Of a stretch of DNA of 40,566 nt, positions 18,410-26,160 are shown one piece after another. This stretch comes from Deltaproteobacteria bacterium (lineage in GTDB: Bacteria; UBA10199; JACPAL01). Position numbers and translations under genes: made by a program. The notes below the pieces were generated by a model. It was given only the letters and a program-made list of their open reading frames with translations. It made no database searches and was not told where the DNA came from. Positions within the stretch are counted from its first letter, which is position 1; each line of letters starts with the position of its first letter. Where the stretch lies: contig JACPAL010000005.1 of the NCBI GenBank assembly GCA_016180855.1, forward strand, positions 116,905-157,470, read 5' to 3'.

Positions 18410-19564
18410 TCACAGCCTTTCAATAATTGAGGCGACGGCCATGCCAAGTCCTGTGCAGAGGGTAACAAGCCCGTATCGCTTGTCGGTCCTTTCCAGCTCG
18501 TCAAGGATTGTTCCGACCAGCATCGCTCCAGTCGCGCCGATAGGATGCCCCAAGGCGATTGCCCCACCATTCACGTTCAGTCTTTCCCAAGAGGCCCCTT
18601 CTGTCTTAAGGTCATGCAACCAGGCGATCGGGACCGGGGCGAAAGCCTCATTCACTTCATAAAGGTCAATGTCGCGTAGTTTGAGAGAGGCCTTTTGGAG
18701 CACCTTTCGTGTGCAGGGGATAGGCCCCAGGAGCATGATAACAGGATCATCACCGATCTGTGCCGTTGCTATGATCCGGGCCCTCGGTTTCAAGCCGGTT
18801 TTTTCAAGCCCCCTTTTAGAGGTGATGAGCACAGCGCCAGCCCCATCGACAATCCCTGAGGAATTTCCGGCATGAATTTTGCCGTCCGGCTTGAAAGGAG
18901 GCTTCAGCTTTGCGAGCCCCTCGACGGTTGTCGTGGGACGCAGATGTTCATCTTTTTCCACTAAAACCTCTTGGCCGTCCGCCGTCTTGACTTTTATCGG
19001 GATTATTCCCTGTTTGAATCGCTGCTCTTCCCAGGCCCTGGCGGCGCGGTGTTGTGACTCGACTGAAAATTGATCCAGTATAAGTCGTGAGAAGTGATAC
19101 CGATCGGCTATCCGTTCGGCCGAGAGTCCCTGTGAAATCAGTTCGGGATAGCGCTTTACGAGGAGTGAACCGTCCATGTTGAAATTGATATCCATCGGGA
19201 CACGCGTCATATGTTCGACCCCGCTGGCGATGATGATATCTTCCTGACCTGAGAGGCAGGCATGAACGGCTGCATTAACGGCTGTGAGACCAGAGCCACA
19301 AAACCGGTTGACCGTATAACCGGCGACTGACTCGGGGAACCCCGCTGCAAGGAGGGCCTCCCTTGCAATGACATTATCCTGCTCGCCCCGCTGGCTCACG
19401 CATCCCATAATCACCTCATCAACGAGGCCGACATCGAAATGATTTCTGTTGATGAGGGCCTGTAGTGGAGCTGCTGCCAAATCAATCGGGTGAACCGTTG
19501 AGAGGCCTCCATTCCTTTTGCCTCTTGGTGTCCTGACTGCATCGACGATATAAGCCTCACTCAT
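18410..19564 (-). CDS. Acetyl-CoA acyltransferase (thiolase)
   Basis: 384 residues, full-length thiolase superfamily member with a strong ribosome binding site (AAGGAGGG before the ATG). The nucleophile is Cys89 in NRFCGSGL. The second-half motifs are NEAFAPVP, GGAIALGHPIGATGA (His340) and the proton-transfer Cys370 in LCTGLGMA. It catalyses reversible thiolysis of 3-ketoacyl-CoA. The sequence style resembles degradative FadA/acyltransferase thiolases, but no hydratase, dehydrogenase or acyl-CoA dehydrogenase gene is in the window, so chain length and direction are open. The N-terminus YIVDAVRTPRGKRNGGL is standard. Confidence 0.93.
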   Translation of the reverse strand: MSEAYIVDAVRTPRGKRNGGLSTVHPIDLAAAPLQALINRNHFDVGLVDEVIMGCVSQRGEQDNVIAREALLAAGFPESVAGYTVNRFCGSGLTAVNAAVHACLSGQEDIIIASGVEHMTRVPMDINFNMDGSLLVKRYPELISQGLSAERIADRYHFSRLILDQFSVESQHRAARAWEEQRFKQGIIPIKVKTADGQEVLVEKDEHLRPTTTVEGLAKLKPPFKPDGKIHAGNSSGIVDGAGAVLITSKRGLEKTGLKPRARIIATAQIGDDPVIMLLGPIPCTRKVLQKASLKLRDIDLYEVNEAFAPVPIAWLHDLKTEGASWERLNVNGGAIALGHPIGATGAMLVGTILDELERTDKRYGLVTLCTGLGMAVASIIERL

Positions 19565-19747
19565 AGCAACCCTCCTTTATATAGAGAAATCATCCACATT
19601 TTTTGTTGGAAACCTTGTTGAAACGCCCCATTTTTCATATAGAAAATTTATTAATAATAATTAGTTACATTTGTATGCTCTTTTTTTGAGCATATTTTTT
19701 TCTAAGTTATCAACAGGTGTTAACAAGTTGTGACAATACATGTAATG
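19565..19747. other. AT-rich intergenic region between thiolase and acyltransferase
   Basis: 183 bp with no gene. It contains a small hairpin (ATGCTC, seven T, GAGCAT at about 19675-19693) followed by ATTTTTTTCT, and two near-matches to DnaA boxes (TCATCCACA at about 19590, TTATCAACA at about 19707) around an AT-rich stretch. It carries the thiolase promoter region on its complement side. I do not call an origin. Confidence 0.35.
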
Positions 19748-21643
19748 TCACCGCTGGTCAAAAAACGACTCCATCTTCTGGAGAGTCTCTGCGGGAACCT
19801 CCCGTGATCTTCGATAAACGATCCTCTTTTTTCGTCCCCATCCCTCTTTTTCCTGAACCAGAATACCCAGATCTCTAAAGGAAAGGAGCGCATTCTGAAA
19901 CAGAAAACGGGATACCGATTCGCTGTGGCTGATCTTTTCGCGCAGAAAATAGATATTTCCCTTACGGAGGAGCCACTTGATAATCTCCTTCTCCTCGATT
20001 CGCTGATATCCCAGTGTCCCCCATGACTTCCAGGCGACAAAATAAGCATCAATGTAGTTTCTGATGAGCGTTGCATATTGGGAGACATCCCTCTCCCTGG
20101 TTTTCTGGAGATAGACGATCTGATCCTCACGCCGGATCATTCCTCGCTGTTCCAGATAGGTTGTGATCTTTTGAAGGTGTTCGGTGAGCGGTTGGCGTTG
20201 GCTAAAGGTGAATTCGTACTTGAAGAGCTTTTTGAAAAATCGGAATTCCTCCTCAAGGGAAGTGAGCGAAACAGCCCCTTTGGGGTTTTGAAGCAAGAGG
20301 TGGGAAAAAGTGGCGAGGGAGGCCAGGAAATGGAGGGAACCATTTTTATAAAAATCGAGAAGGGGACGCTTCTCCTCAGGAATAAGATAGAAAACTCCGT
20401 CCTCGTCGTGAATCTCTCTGATGAGGTGTCGCTGGGTCAGGTCGCGCACTGACTCCTTCAGCGCCATGGAGGGAGCCTTCAGGAGTGTTTCGGAGAATAA
20501 ACATCCTTTGTATTGAAGATACTGCCTGAGAGGTTCAATCTCTTCCAGTAGCCCCCTCTCAGAGATAACCTTTTGGGGATGTGACAGAAGGGCAGCGGCG
20601 ACCATTGACCTGGGAGTCACCACGAACGATTTATTAATGGTATGGGTCAGCTGGTAGGCGAGTTTTTCAACCATCTCTCTCTTTTCCAGGTGGGGCAGAT
20701 TCTGTGACCATTCTTTGAGTGAGAGCGTCTCGCCAAACTGGATGTAAACCTTCCCCGAACGTCTCTTGAGGTACTTTGTTAGCCGGACAAGATCAAACCT
20801 GTTCTCCGGATTTTTCATTTGGCCGGCATGTTCCTCCAGATAATTTTTCTCCTCCAGGACTGAGTCGTAGGTGATCGCGGTTGGGACCAGCAAAATTTCC
20901 TTTTCTGCTCCATGCAGATAGGACTCTACGATATGAGTCAGGATCCCCATTCGTGGTGGCAGGAGTTTTCCGGTACGGCTGCGAGTCCCTTCAATAAAGA
21001 ACTCCAGGAAACATTTGTCCCGGATCAATTGCTCAATGTAGGCCTGAACGGTTGAGGCATACAGTTTATTTCCCTCATAGGAGCGTCGAATAAAAAAAGC
21101 GCCTGACTTTCTCCCAATCGGTCCCATAGGCCAAAAAGAGAGGTTGTTTCCGCCGCAGACGAGCGGCATCGGGATCCGATGCTGGTAGAAGAGGTAGTTC
21201 AATATCAGATAATCCATGTGGCTCCGATGATTCGGGACAAAGACGATTGGATGGGAGCCGGCCTGCCGTCGAAACTCCTCCAGTTTTCTTTCATCGACGA
21301 CAAGCCCTTCATAAATTCCGTTAAAAACCCAGGAGAGCAGCGATTCCCAAAAGGGGAAGATCATGTAATTTTGGTCCGCCGCAATTTCGAAGAGATAGGA
21401 GCGGGCAAGGGAGGTTGCCTGTTCCTCCGTGACATGTTGCTCGCTCGCGTAATTTCTAATCACCTCCTGAAACCGGTCCTGTGAGAGGACGGCATCAATG
21501 ATGGCGCGTCGCGTGCGTGGGAGATTGACCGGCGTCATCTTCACCTTGCTTCGAAGATAATTTTCAAGAGAATAGAGGAGGGATCCGCAGAAGGTTCTTA
21601 TTTTTACGAAAATCGATGCAACCCCACGGAATATTCTCCCCAT
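19748..21643 (-). CDS. PlsB-type glycerol-3-phosphate/dihydroxyacetone-phosphate acyltransferase
   Basis: 631 residues, shorter than Escherichia coli PlsB (about 800) but with all four acyltransferase blocks: NHRSHMDYL (His139/Asp144), GAFFIRR (181-187), FIEGTRSRTGK (from 216) and VPTAITYD. It transfers an acyl group to sn-1 of glycerol-3-phosphate, the first step of membrane phospholipid synthesis, at the inner membrane. The long C-terminal half (KRPLLDFYKNGSLHFLASLATF) resembles PlsB rather than PlsC. The N-terminus has an amphipathic segment but no clear TM helix. The TPR gene lies 30 bp upstream on the same strand. Confidence 0.9.
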   Translation of the reverse strand: MGRIFRGVASIFVKIRTFCGSLLYSLENYLRSKVKMTPVNLPRTRRAIIDAVLSQDRFQEVIRNYASEQHVTEEQATSLARSYLFEIAADQNYMIFPFWESLLSWVFNGIYEGLVVDERKLEEFRRQAGSHPIVFVPNHRSHMDYLILNYLFYQHRIPMPLVCGGNNLSFWPMGPIGRKSGAFFIRRSYEGNKLYASTVQAYIEQLIRDKCFLEFFIEGTRSRTGKLLPPRMGILTHIVESYLHGAEKEILLVPTAITYDSVLEEKNYLEEHAGQMKNPENRFDLVRLTKYLKRRSGKVYIQFGETLSLKEWSQNLPHLEKREMVEKLAYQLTHTINKSFVVTPRSMVAAALLSHPQKVISERGLLEEIEPLRQYLQYKGCLFSETLLKAPSMALKESVRDLTQRHLIREIHDEDGVFYLIPEEKRPLLDFYKNGSLHFLASLATFSHLLLQNPKGAVSLTSLEEEFRFFKKLFKYEFTFSQRQPLTEHLQKITTYLEQRGMIRREDQIVYLQKTRERDVSQYATLIRNYIDAYFVAWKSWGTLGYQRIEEKEIIKWLLRKGNIYFLREKISHSESVSRFLFQNALLSFRDLGILVQEKEGWGRKKRIVYRRSREVPAETLQKMESFFDQR

Positions 21644-21673
21644 AAGAGGGAAAGACTAATATGAATTCTTCTA

Positions 21674-22921
21674 TTATGGCAAGTGGCTCCCGAGGTCCGG
21701 ATTTCGCTGGAGCGCTTGCTGATAATACTGTTCGTAAAGGGCCTGATTCCCCATCTCTTTCTCCGCCAACGCTTTAAAGTAATACGCCTCGGCATTGTCA
21801 GGGTCGGCCACAAGGGCGTGGTCAGACGCCTTTGCAGCCTCTTCAAACCGGCCTGATTTTAAATAAGCCTCGCCAAGATTGCTGTGAACAACGCTTTCCG
21901 TTGGATTGGATTCTGCCAACTGTCTCCAAAGGTCAATCGCCTGCTCCGTCCTCCCTGTCTGGAGATAGACCGCTGCTAAACCGTTTTGGGCCTCCAAGTT
22001 TTCAGGGATTTGTTGAAGAAGGTCCTGATAATGCTGCTCGGCAACCGCTGGATTTGTTTTTTTGTCAAAGGTGTAAAGTTCAGCGAGATTGAACTTGGAA
22101 TCAAGGTGGTCCGGATTAACCGACAGGTTGTACTGAAAATATTTCTCGGCCTTGTTAAAATCGCCTTGGGCCGACTGGAGGATTCCCATCCCAAAAAGGG
22201 CCTCGGGGTCCTTGGGGTCTTTTTCGAGTTGTTGCTCGAAGAGAGATTTTGCCTCTTCAAAATTTTTGTTCTCAATCAGGGCAAGGCCAAGATCGGTGGC
22301 TAAAGCCGGATTACCCGGATTTTTATTAACCGCTTCTTTCAAAAAATCGATTGTTGCCTCTGGGCCATTAAGATTCATCATCTCTTCTGCCAGGAGACGA
22401 TAGATCTCTGTTTTTTGTGCCGCATTTTCTAGTCTGGCTGTCTGATCCAGGATCAACTCCTGGGCTTCATTGGCCCTCCCTTGTTTTTGGAGGTTATTGA
22501 CAAGACGCCAAAGGATCTCTCTGTTGGATTCATCGATATCCAGGAGCCGGCGCCAGACTTCGAAGGCAACTTTCTCCTGTTGATTCTCTTCAAGCCAGGT
22601 ACCGATCGCAAGCAACTGAGAATAATCCTCCGGCGCGACCTCCAGGAGCCAGTGTTCAAGAAAGTCGATTGCACGCCCAGTGTTCTCCGTGGCCAATTTA
22701 AAAAACTTTGCCCCCTTGCTGGATGACTCCGGATTGGGAGGGGAGGGGAGAGATTGATTGATTTCCGAGGGATTGAGACCGTCTGTTTCTGATTTGTAAG
22801 ATTCAATCCTTCTGGCTGAAGGACTTTTTCGGATCGACTTTGAATATCTAAGCCGTTCCCGATTTTTTTGAGAGAATTGATGATCGATCAGAAAATAGAC
22901 CAAAAACAGCGTGAGCCCCAA
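21674..22921 (-). CDS. Membrane-anchored tetratricopeptide-repeat protein
   Basis: 415 residues. A short hydrophobic N-terminus (GLTLFLVYFLI) probably anchors it, with a Ser/Pro/Lys-rich linker to about residue 75. Then come repeated 34-residue TPR helices, for example GNPALATDLGLALIENKNFEEA, DPEALFGMGILQSAQGDFNKA, ESVVHSNLGEAYLKSGRFEEA and DPDNAEAYYFKALAEKEMGN. TPRs mediate protein-protein contacts. The first possible start is TTG, directly after an in-frame stop and without a good ribosome binding site, so the true start may be internal. It is likely co-transcribed with the acyltransferase gene 30 bp downstream. Confidence 0.8.
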   Translation of the reverse strand: MGLTLFLVYFLIDHQFSQKNRERLRYSKSIRKSPSARRIESYKSETDGLNPSEINQSLPSPPNPESSSKGAKFFKLATENTGRAIDFLEHWLLEVAPEDYSQLLAIGTWLEENQQEKVAFEVWRRLLDIDESNREILWRLVNNLQKQGRANEAQELILDQTARLENAAQKTEIYRLLAEEMMNLNGPEATIDFLKEAVNKNPGNPALATDLGLALIENKNFEEAKSLFEQQLEKDPKDPEALFGMGILQSAQGDFNKAEKYFQYNLSVNPDHLDSKFNLAELYTFDKKTNPAVAEQHYQDLLQQIPENLEAQNGLAAVYLQTGRTEQAIDLWRQLAESNPTESVVHSNLGEAYLKSGRFEEAAKASDHALVADPDNAEAYYFKALAEKEMGNQALYEQYYQQALQRNPDLGSHLP

Positions 22922-23060
22922 GAGTTAAAGAGGATCGGTCTTTTCTGTCAGATCTTTCATGAATGACACACAGATTTTTAAACCTTGCTGAATGCACATC
23001 AATTATGGTTGATCAGCTTTTGGTTAGTATATTTTTGTTGATAAACCATTAAGTATTTCT

Positions 23061-23096
23061 AACTTTTAGCGGGTACAGTCGTATCCGCTAAAAGTT
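23061..23096. promoter_or_regulatory. Perfect 16-bp-arm inverted repeat at the start of the GNAT gene
   Basis: AACTTTTAGCGGGTAC, loop AGTC, then GTATCCGCTAAAAGTT: all 16 positions pair, counting one G-T wobble. There is no following T tract on either strand, so it is not a standard terminator. It covers the TTG at 23095 and would hide it in RNA. It could be an operator or a translation-control hairpin. Confidence 0.6.
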
Positions 23097-23619
23097 GAAA
23101 TGCTATATTGATAGTCTTGGTTTGAGGGGAGGACGGCATCTGTCACAAAAAAGAGTTTCTATACGACACACAACAAGGCAGGACTTTAAAGCGATAAAAC
23201 GACTTCTGGAGATCTCTTTTGCCGATCAAAGGCAGATTTATCGACCGAGCTCCAAAGCTGTTGCAAGAACAGCCAAAAGAATGCCCCGGTTTACCTATGT
23301 GGTGGCGATTTTCAGACAAACAATCGTAGGAACCGCCGCCTATTTTCTGACCAAAAAAAAGATTCATATTAGTCAGTGGGCCACCCATCCTCAGTGGCAA
23401 CGGAGGGGAATTGCCACTCAGCTTGTTGATCATCTTGAAGAGATTGCTATTCAAGCAAAAGTATCTTTAATGACTCTTTGGACAGTTGAGGAGTCAGGGA
23501 ATGTTCCTATTTTTGAACGACTTGGTTTTAAATCGGTGGAGAAAAAGGTTTCAGATATTTTTCAGTCAACTAAGGGTGATTTGATTCATGAGGTTTTGAT
23601 GGTTAAGTCCATTCCCTAG
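23095..23619 (+). CDS. GNAT-family N-acetyltransferase
   Basis: 174 residues at most. The GNAT fold is visible: VSIRHTTRQDFKAIKRLLEIS (alpha1), FTYVVAIFRQTIVGTAAYFLT (beta2-4), HISQWATHPQWQRRGIATQLVDHL (the acetyl-CoA loop, QRRGIA), then a C-terminal VPIFERLGFKS. It transfers an acetyl group from acetyl-CoA to an amine; the target is unknown. The start is unclear. The first in-frame codon is TTG inside a hairpin arm; a CTG at 23140 sits 7 nt after GGGGAGG and is an attractive alternative. It ends 62 bp before the first repeat-peptide gene on the same strand, so it could act on that peptide, but this is only proximity. Confidence 0.8.
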   Translation: MKCYIDSLGLRGGRHLSQKRVSIRHTTRQDFKAIKRLLEISFADQRQIYRPSSKAVARTAKRMPRFTYVVAIFRQTIVGTAAYFLTKKKIHISQWATHPQWQRRGIATQLVDHLEEIAIQAKVSLMTLWTVEESGNVPIFERLGFKSVEKKVSDIFQSTKGDLIHEVLMVKSIP

Positions 23620-23630
23620 GGAAAATTACA

Positions 23631-23658
23631 TTGCCTTGTCTATTTCATCTGATACAAT
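23631..23658 (+). promoter_or_regulatory. Sigma-70-type promoter for the first repeat-peptide gene
   Basis: TTGCCT (23631-23636), 16-bp spacer, TACAAT (23653-23658), then an excellent ribosome binding site AAGGAGG at 23671-23677 before the ATG at 23682. The hexamers and spacing are close to consensus. It lies between the GNAT stop and the short gene. Confidence 0.5.
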
Positions 23659-23681
23659 AGAACGACCATAAAGGAGGATCC

Positions 23682-23858
23682 ATGGCAGAGCGTATCCGAA
23701 GAAGTTCAAAGAGTGGTAGTCGAGGTGGTTCCCATGAGTATGTGCGGGGTGGGTCTCATGAGTACGTTCGGGGGAGATCCCATGAATATGTTAGGGGGAG
23801 GTCCCATGAGTATGTGAGATCAACCCAGTCAGGTAGGGTTAATAAAAAGAGAAATTAA
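23682..23858 (+). CDS. Repeat-peptide gene 1: candidate RiPP precursor with four SHEYVR units
   Basis: 58-residue basic peptide with an ideal ribosome binding site (AAGGAGG, 4 nt before the ATG). Residues 1-14 are a Ser/Arg/Lys-rich leader. Residues 15-46 are four tandem 8-residue units G[GR]SHEYVR, followed by a 12-residue basic tail. Across the four 24-nt copies the codons for Glu, Tyr, Val and Arg vary (GAG/GAA, TAT/TAC, GTG/GTT, CGG/AGG/AGA) while the amino acids stay fixed, so selection acts on the peptide. It ends 7 bp from the stop of the convergent radical SAM-methyltransferase. Leader plus repeated core next to a SPASM enzyme is the layout of radical-SAM RiPP precursors. Tyr-Val-Arg would suit an aromatic-to-side-chain crosslink, which is inference. 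Confidence 0.75.
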   Translation: MAERIRRSSKSGSRGGSHEYVRGGSHEYVRGRSHEYVRGRSHEYVRSTQSGRVNKKRN

Positions 23859-23865
23859 TTCATAT

Positions 23866-25686
23866 TTATTTTATTTCTGAATGAGATAGACCTACTCGAA
23901 AAGGGAGTGGGTTTGGTCTGTGGCGTGTAGCAGAGAGCTGCAACCTCCGGTTTTTATCAAAGTCAATCACCCTAATATCTTCATAGCCAACGGTCCGAAG
24001 CAATTCGAGTAATGTCAAACGACTTGGATTATTCCAAACGAATCCATCCCTCGAATCGCCGACAAACTCATCGGCACCTGTTTGTAAATAACTTGTCTGT
24101 GTTTCAAGAAGGCACTTGCCCCCATCTTTAAGGCAGTTATAGGTGATCCGTAAAGCAACAATCATATCAGAAAGATGACTGAGTACCCCGCAAAAATAAA
24201 CGACATCATATTTTCCCTCCATTGCCTCTTTAAGATCGTAGATGGAGGCGCCTTTTAAAGAGATTTTAAGATCAAACTGGTTTGCTAAGTAGCGAAGGGT
24301 TTCTCGATAAAGGGAAGACTCTTCACAGACATCGACACAAGCTCCCAATTTGGCAAGCAAGAGAGGCTCTTTGCCAAGGCCTGGCCCAATATCAAGTATA
24401 TTGAGACCACTCAAATTTAATGAGATTTCACCAGAACGAATCCAACTTTTTAATATATTGAGATCTCTCCGGCCCAGAGGGCCGTCTATTGAAAGGTCCT
24501 TGCCAAAATCGAAATTGTGGAACCAACGTGCGGTGCTAGAAGGCTCTTTTGATATTTTATCGAGATGCTTTGCTGTATCAAGAAACCATCTCTCAAATTC
24601 GAGAGGTGATTTCGCGTTAGAAGCCGTTAACTCTTCCAGGATTTTTTTGAGATGAGAATTGATCGATTCTTGATTGATAACTGATTTTACTTTGGGGCAG
24701 AGGGGATCTGATCCAAGAAATCCTGTTTCGACGCTGGAGCGACAACGGCACCCACCGCATTGATGGTTAAACTCACAAGATCCACAGGCTCCTTGGATTC
24801 CTCCCTCAGGTTCTCTCTCCAGAATACATTGAAGCCGTCTGTCTTCTGCTACCACCTCACGTAGCCTTGGTCCCAACACTTCGATGTTTCCAAGAGAGGC
24901 ATCACAACTTGTACAAAGAAGAACCGTGCCATTACACTGAATGTGAAGTGATGAACCACCTGCTCCGCAGGTCTTGATTTTGTCTTCCTCCTCGATCAGA
25001 GAAACATCAAAAATATGTGCTAGGGGGTCTGTGAAACTTACCGACATCTCAGGTTCGAAATCCCTTTTTGCTAAAAGGAATTGCCTTCCCACCTCCACAA
25101 ATACACTAGATACATTGTTGATTGGCTTACCCCTCCCCTGGGGTTTAACAAGTGCAACACTAATGTCTCGTGCTCCCAAATCATAAGCCAATGCACAGGT
25201 TTGGTATGCAGAGAGATAATTCTTTTCGTTGACAGTCATGTTGATAAAAAAGGGAATGTCAATCTCTCCAATAAATTTTATGAACTGTATCGTTTTTTGA
25301 AAGGCTCCCGGAAGTTCTCGGATGCGATCATGTATCTCAGCCGACGGGCCATCAAGAGATACCATAAAATGACAGCAATCGAGACTACGAATTTTTTCCA
25401 GTAGAGCAGGATTTAAGACTGTCCCATTGGTTGTTATTGAGGACCTTGATCCTTGCTCCTTAATAGTCTCCAAAAATTGTAGAAGTTGATTGTGCAAAAA
25501 AGGCTCACCTCCTGTGAGAGCAATTTGGGATAGAGACGGAAAAGCCCCTTTTACAACATCGATTCGTTTCCTAAACTGATCAAGGGAGAGCTTTCCTTTA
25601 AGATCGCGTCGGGCGTTCCTGACGCAAAAATCACAATAAAGATTACACTTCTCTATAATCTCCATGGCGATCAGATCAACAATCAT
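23866..25686 (-). CDS. Radical SAM/SPASM peptide-modifying enzyme fused to a C-terminal methyltransferase
   Basis: 606 residues. The radical SAM core has the CxxxCxxC cluster CNLYCDFC (Cys14/18/21), TGGEPF and SLDGPSAEIHDRIR. A SPASM-type region at about 240-330 has Cys at 240, 251, 258, 261, 301, 304, 310, 313, 315 and 330, enough for two auxiliary 4Fe-4S clusters. Residues about 427-585 form a class I SAM methyltransferase (LDIGPGLGKE motif I; WNNPSRLTLLELLRTVGYEDIRVID recalls CmoB-like enzymes). SPASM enzymes usually modify ribosomal peptides, so with the convergent repeat peptide this is probably a two-step maturase: radical modification and methylation. The start is ATG at 25686 without a clear ribosome binding site. 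Confidence 0.88.
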   Translation of the reverse strand: MIVDLIAMEIIEKCNLYCDFCVRNARRDLKGKLSLDQFRKRIDVVKGAFPSLSQIALTGGEPFLHNQLLQFLETIKEQGSRSSITTNGTVLNPALLEKIRSLDCCHFMVSLDGPSAEIHDRIRELPGAFQKTIQFIKFIGEIDIPFFINMTVNEKNYLSAYQTCALAYDLGARDISVALVKPQGRGKPINNVSSVFVEVGRQFLLAKRDFEPEMSVSFTDPLAHIFDVSLIEEEDKIKTCGAGGSSLHIQCNGTVLLCTSCDASLGNIEVLGPRLREVVAEDRRLQCILEREPEGGIQGACGSCEFNHQCGGCRCRSSVETGFLGSDPLCPKVKSVINQESINSHLKKILEELTASNAKSPLEFERWFLDTAKHLDKISKEPSSTARWFHNFDFGKDLSIDGPLGRRDLNILKSWIRSGEISLNLSGLNILDIGPGLGKEPLLLAKLGACVDVCEESSLYRETLRYLANQFDLKISLKGASIYDLKEAMEGKYDVVYFCGVLSHLSDMIVALRITYNCLKDGGKCLLETQTSYLQTGADEFVGDSRDGFVWNNPSRLTLLELLRTVGYEDIRVIDFDKNRRLQLSATRHRPNPLPFRVGLSHSEIK

Positions 25687-25777
25687 AAATGAAATTCCAT
25701 CGAGTATCGCCTTTGTTTAGAAAACTCATCCTATAGCATATCCTTTTTGCCGAGACTAGTTTTGCAGAGGAGCTCAG

Positions 25778-25808
25778 TATCAAAATGATAAAATTTATCA
25801 TTTTGATA
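25778..25808. promoter_or_regulatory. Perfect 15-bp-arm AT-rich palindrome in the divergent maturase promoter region
   Basis: TATCAAAATGATAAA is followed by one centre base and its exact complement TTTATCATTTTGATA. It sits 92 bp from the start of the radical SAM-methyltransferase gene and 130 bp upstream of the sigma-54 promoter of the second repeat peptide. A site for a dimeric regulator controlling both directions is the simplest reading. An outer 7-bp inverted repeat (TTGCCGA at 25747, TCGGCAA at 25836) encloses it. Confidence 0.55.
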
Positions 25809-25938
25809 GAAAAAATGTTTTTTTGTGAACTCTTTTCGGCAATGGTCTTTCGGTCTCTAATTTAAAATTGAAATTGTTATTCAAGTACTTATTCAACCAT
25901 TCTTTGTCTGCCACTGCCCACAAGCAACAATTGGGATT

Positions 25939-25955
25939 TTGGCATGATACTTGCA
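25939..25955 (+). promoter_or_regulatory. Sigma-54 (-24/-12) promoter of repeat-peptide gene 2
   Basis: TTGGCATGATACTTGCA fits the sigma-54 consensus (YTGGCACGRNNNTTGCW) with one mismatch. GG at 25941-25942 and GC at 25953-25954 are separated by exactly 10 bp. The predicted start near 25966 leaves a short leader carrying AAGGAGG at 25972-25978 and the ATG at 25984. Sigma-54 promoters need an enhancer-binding activator. The palindrome at 25778-25808 is in the usual upstream range. Confidence 0.72.
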
Positions 25956-25983
25956 TTTCACTCTCACACACAAGGAGGTTGCC

Positions 25984-26160
25984 ATGAGCAAAAGAGCCAC
26001 CACATCCAGTAGTAAGAGAATCACAAGAAAAGATGTCTCCAGACCATCGGGAAAACTCTCTGATAACGTCCGAATTTGGTTCGCGAAGGGTGGAGAAAGG
26101 CCGGCGGAAAAGCTGTCAGATAATGTTCGGATCTGGTTTGCACGCGGAAAGAAGAAGTAA
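25984..26160 (+). CDS. Repeat-peptide gene 2: candidate RiPP precursor with two KLSDNVRIWFA[KR]G units
   Basis: 58 residues, the same length as repeat-peptide 1. ATG 25984 is chosen over an upstream TTG because AAGGAGG precedes it. The leader (1-19) is rich in Ser, Thr, Lys and Arg. Two 19-residue units follow (20-38 and 39-57), each RP..KLSDNVRIWFA[KR]G. In the shared 13 codons, ten differ synonymously, one is Lys to Arg, and only GAT and TGG are identical: strong purifying selection on the peptide. There is no Cys. The next gene, starting two bases after this stop, is a radical SAM/SPASM enzyme, the normal partner of such precursors. The core again places an aromatic residue two before a basic one (Phe-Ala-Arg/Lys), as in Tyr-Val-Arg of peptide 1. 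Confidence 0.8.
   Translation: MSKRATTSSSKRITRKDVSRPSGKLSDNVRIWFAKGGERPAEKLSDNVRIWFARGKKK

Noticed and set aside
19675-19703. Hairpin followed by T tract as a terminator
   Set aside because: It points along the plus strand, where no gene ends. Both neighbours run on the minus strand, so no transcript for it to end is visible.
23730-23820. 24-nt periodic repeats resembling a short tandem-repeat or CRISPR-like array
   Set aside because: There are no spacers. The repeats are contiguous, in frame, and vary at silent positions, so they are coding repeats of the precursor peptide.
25951-25983. TTG-initiated longer form of precursor 2
   Set aside because: The TTG lies inside the sigma-54 -12 element, upstream of the predicted transcript start, while the ATG at 25984 has AAGGAGG.
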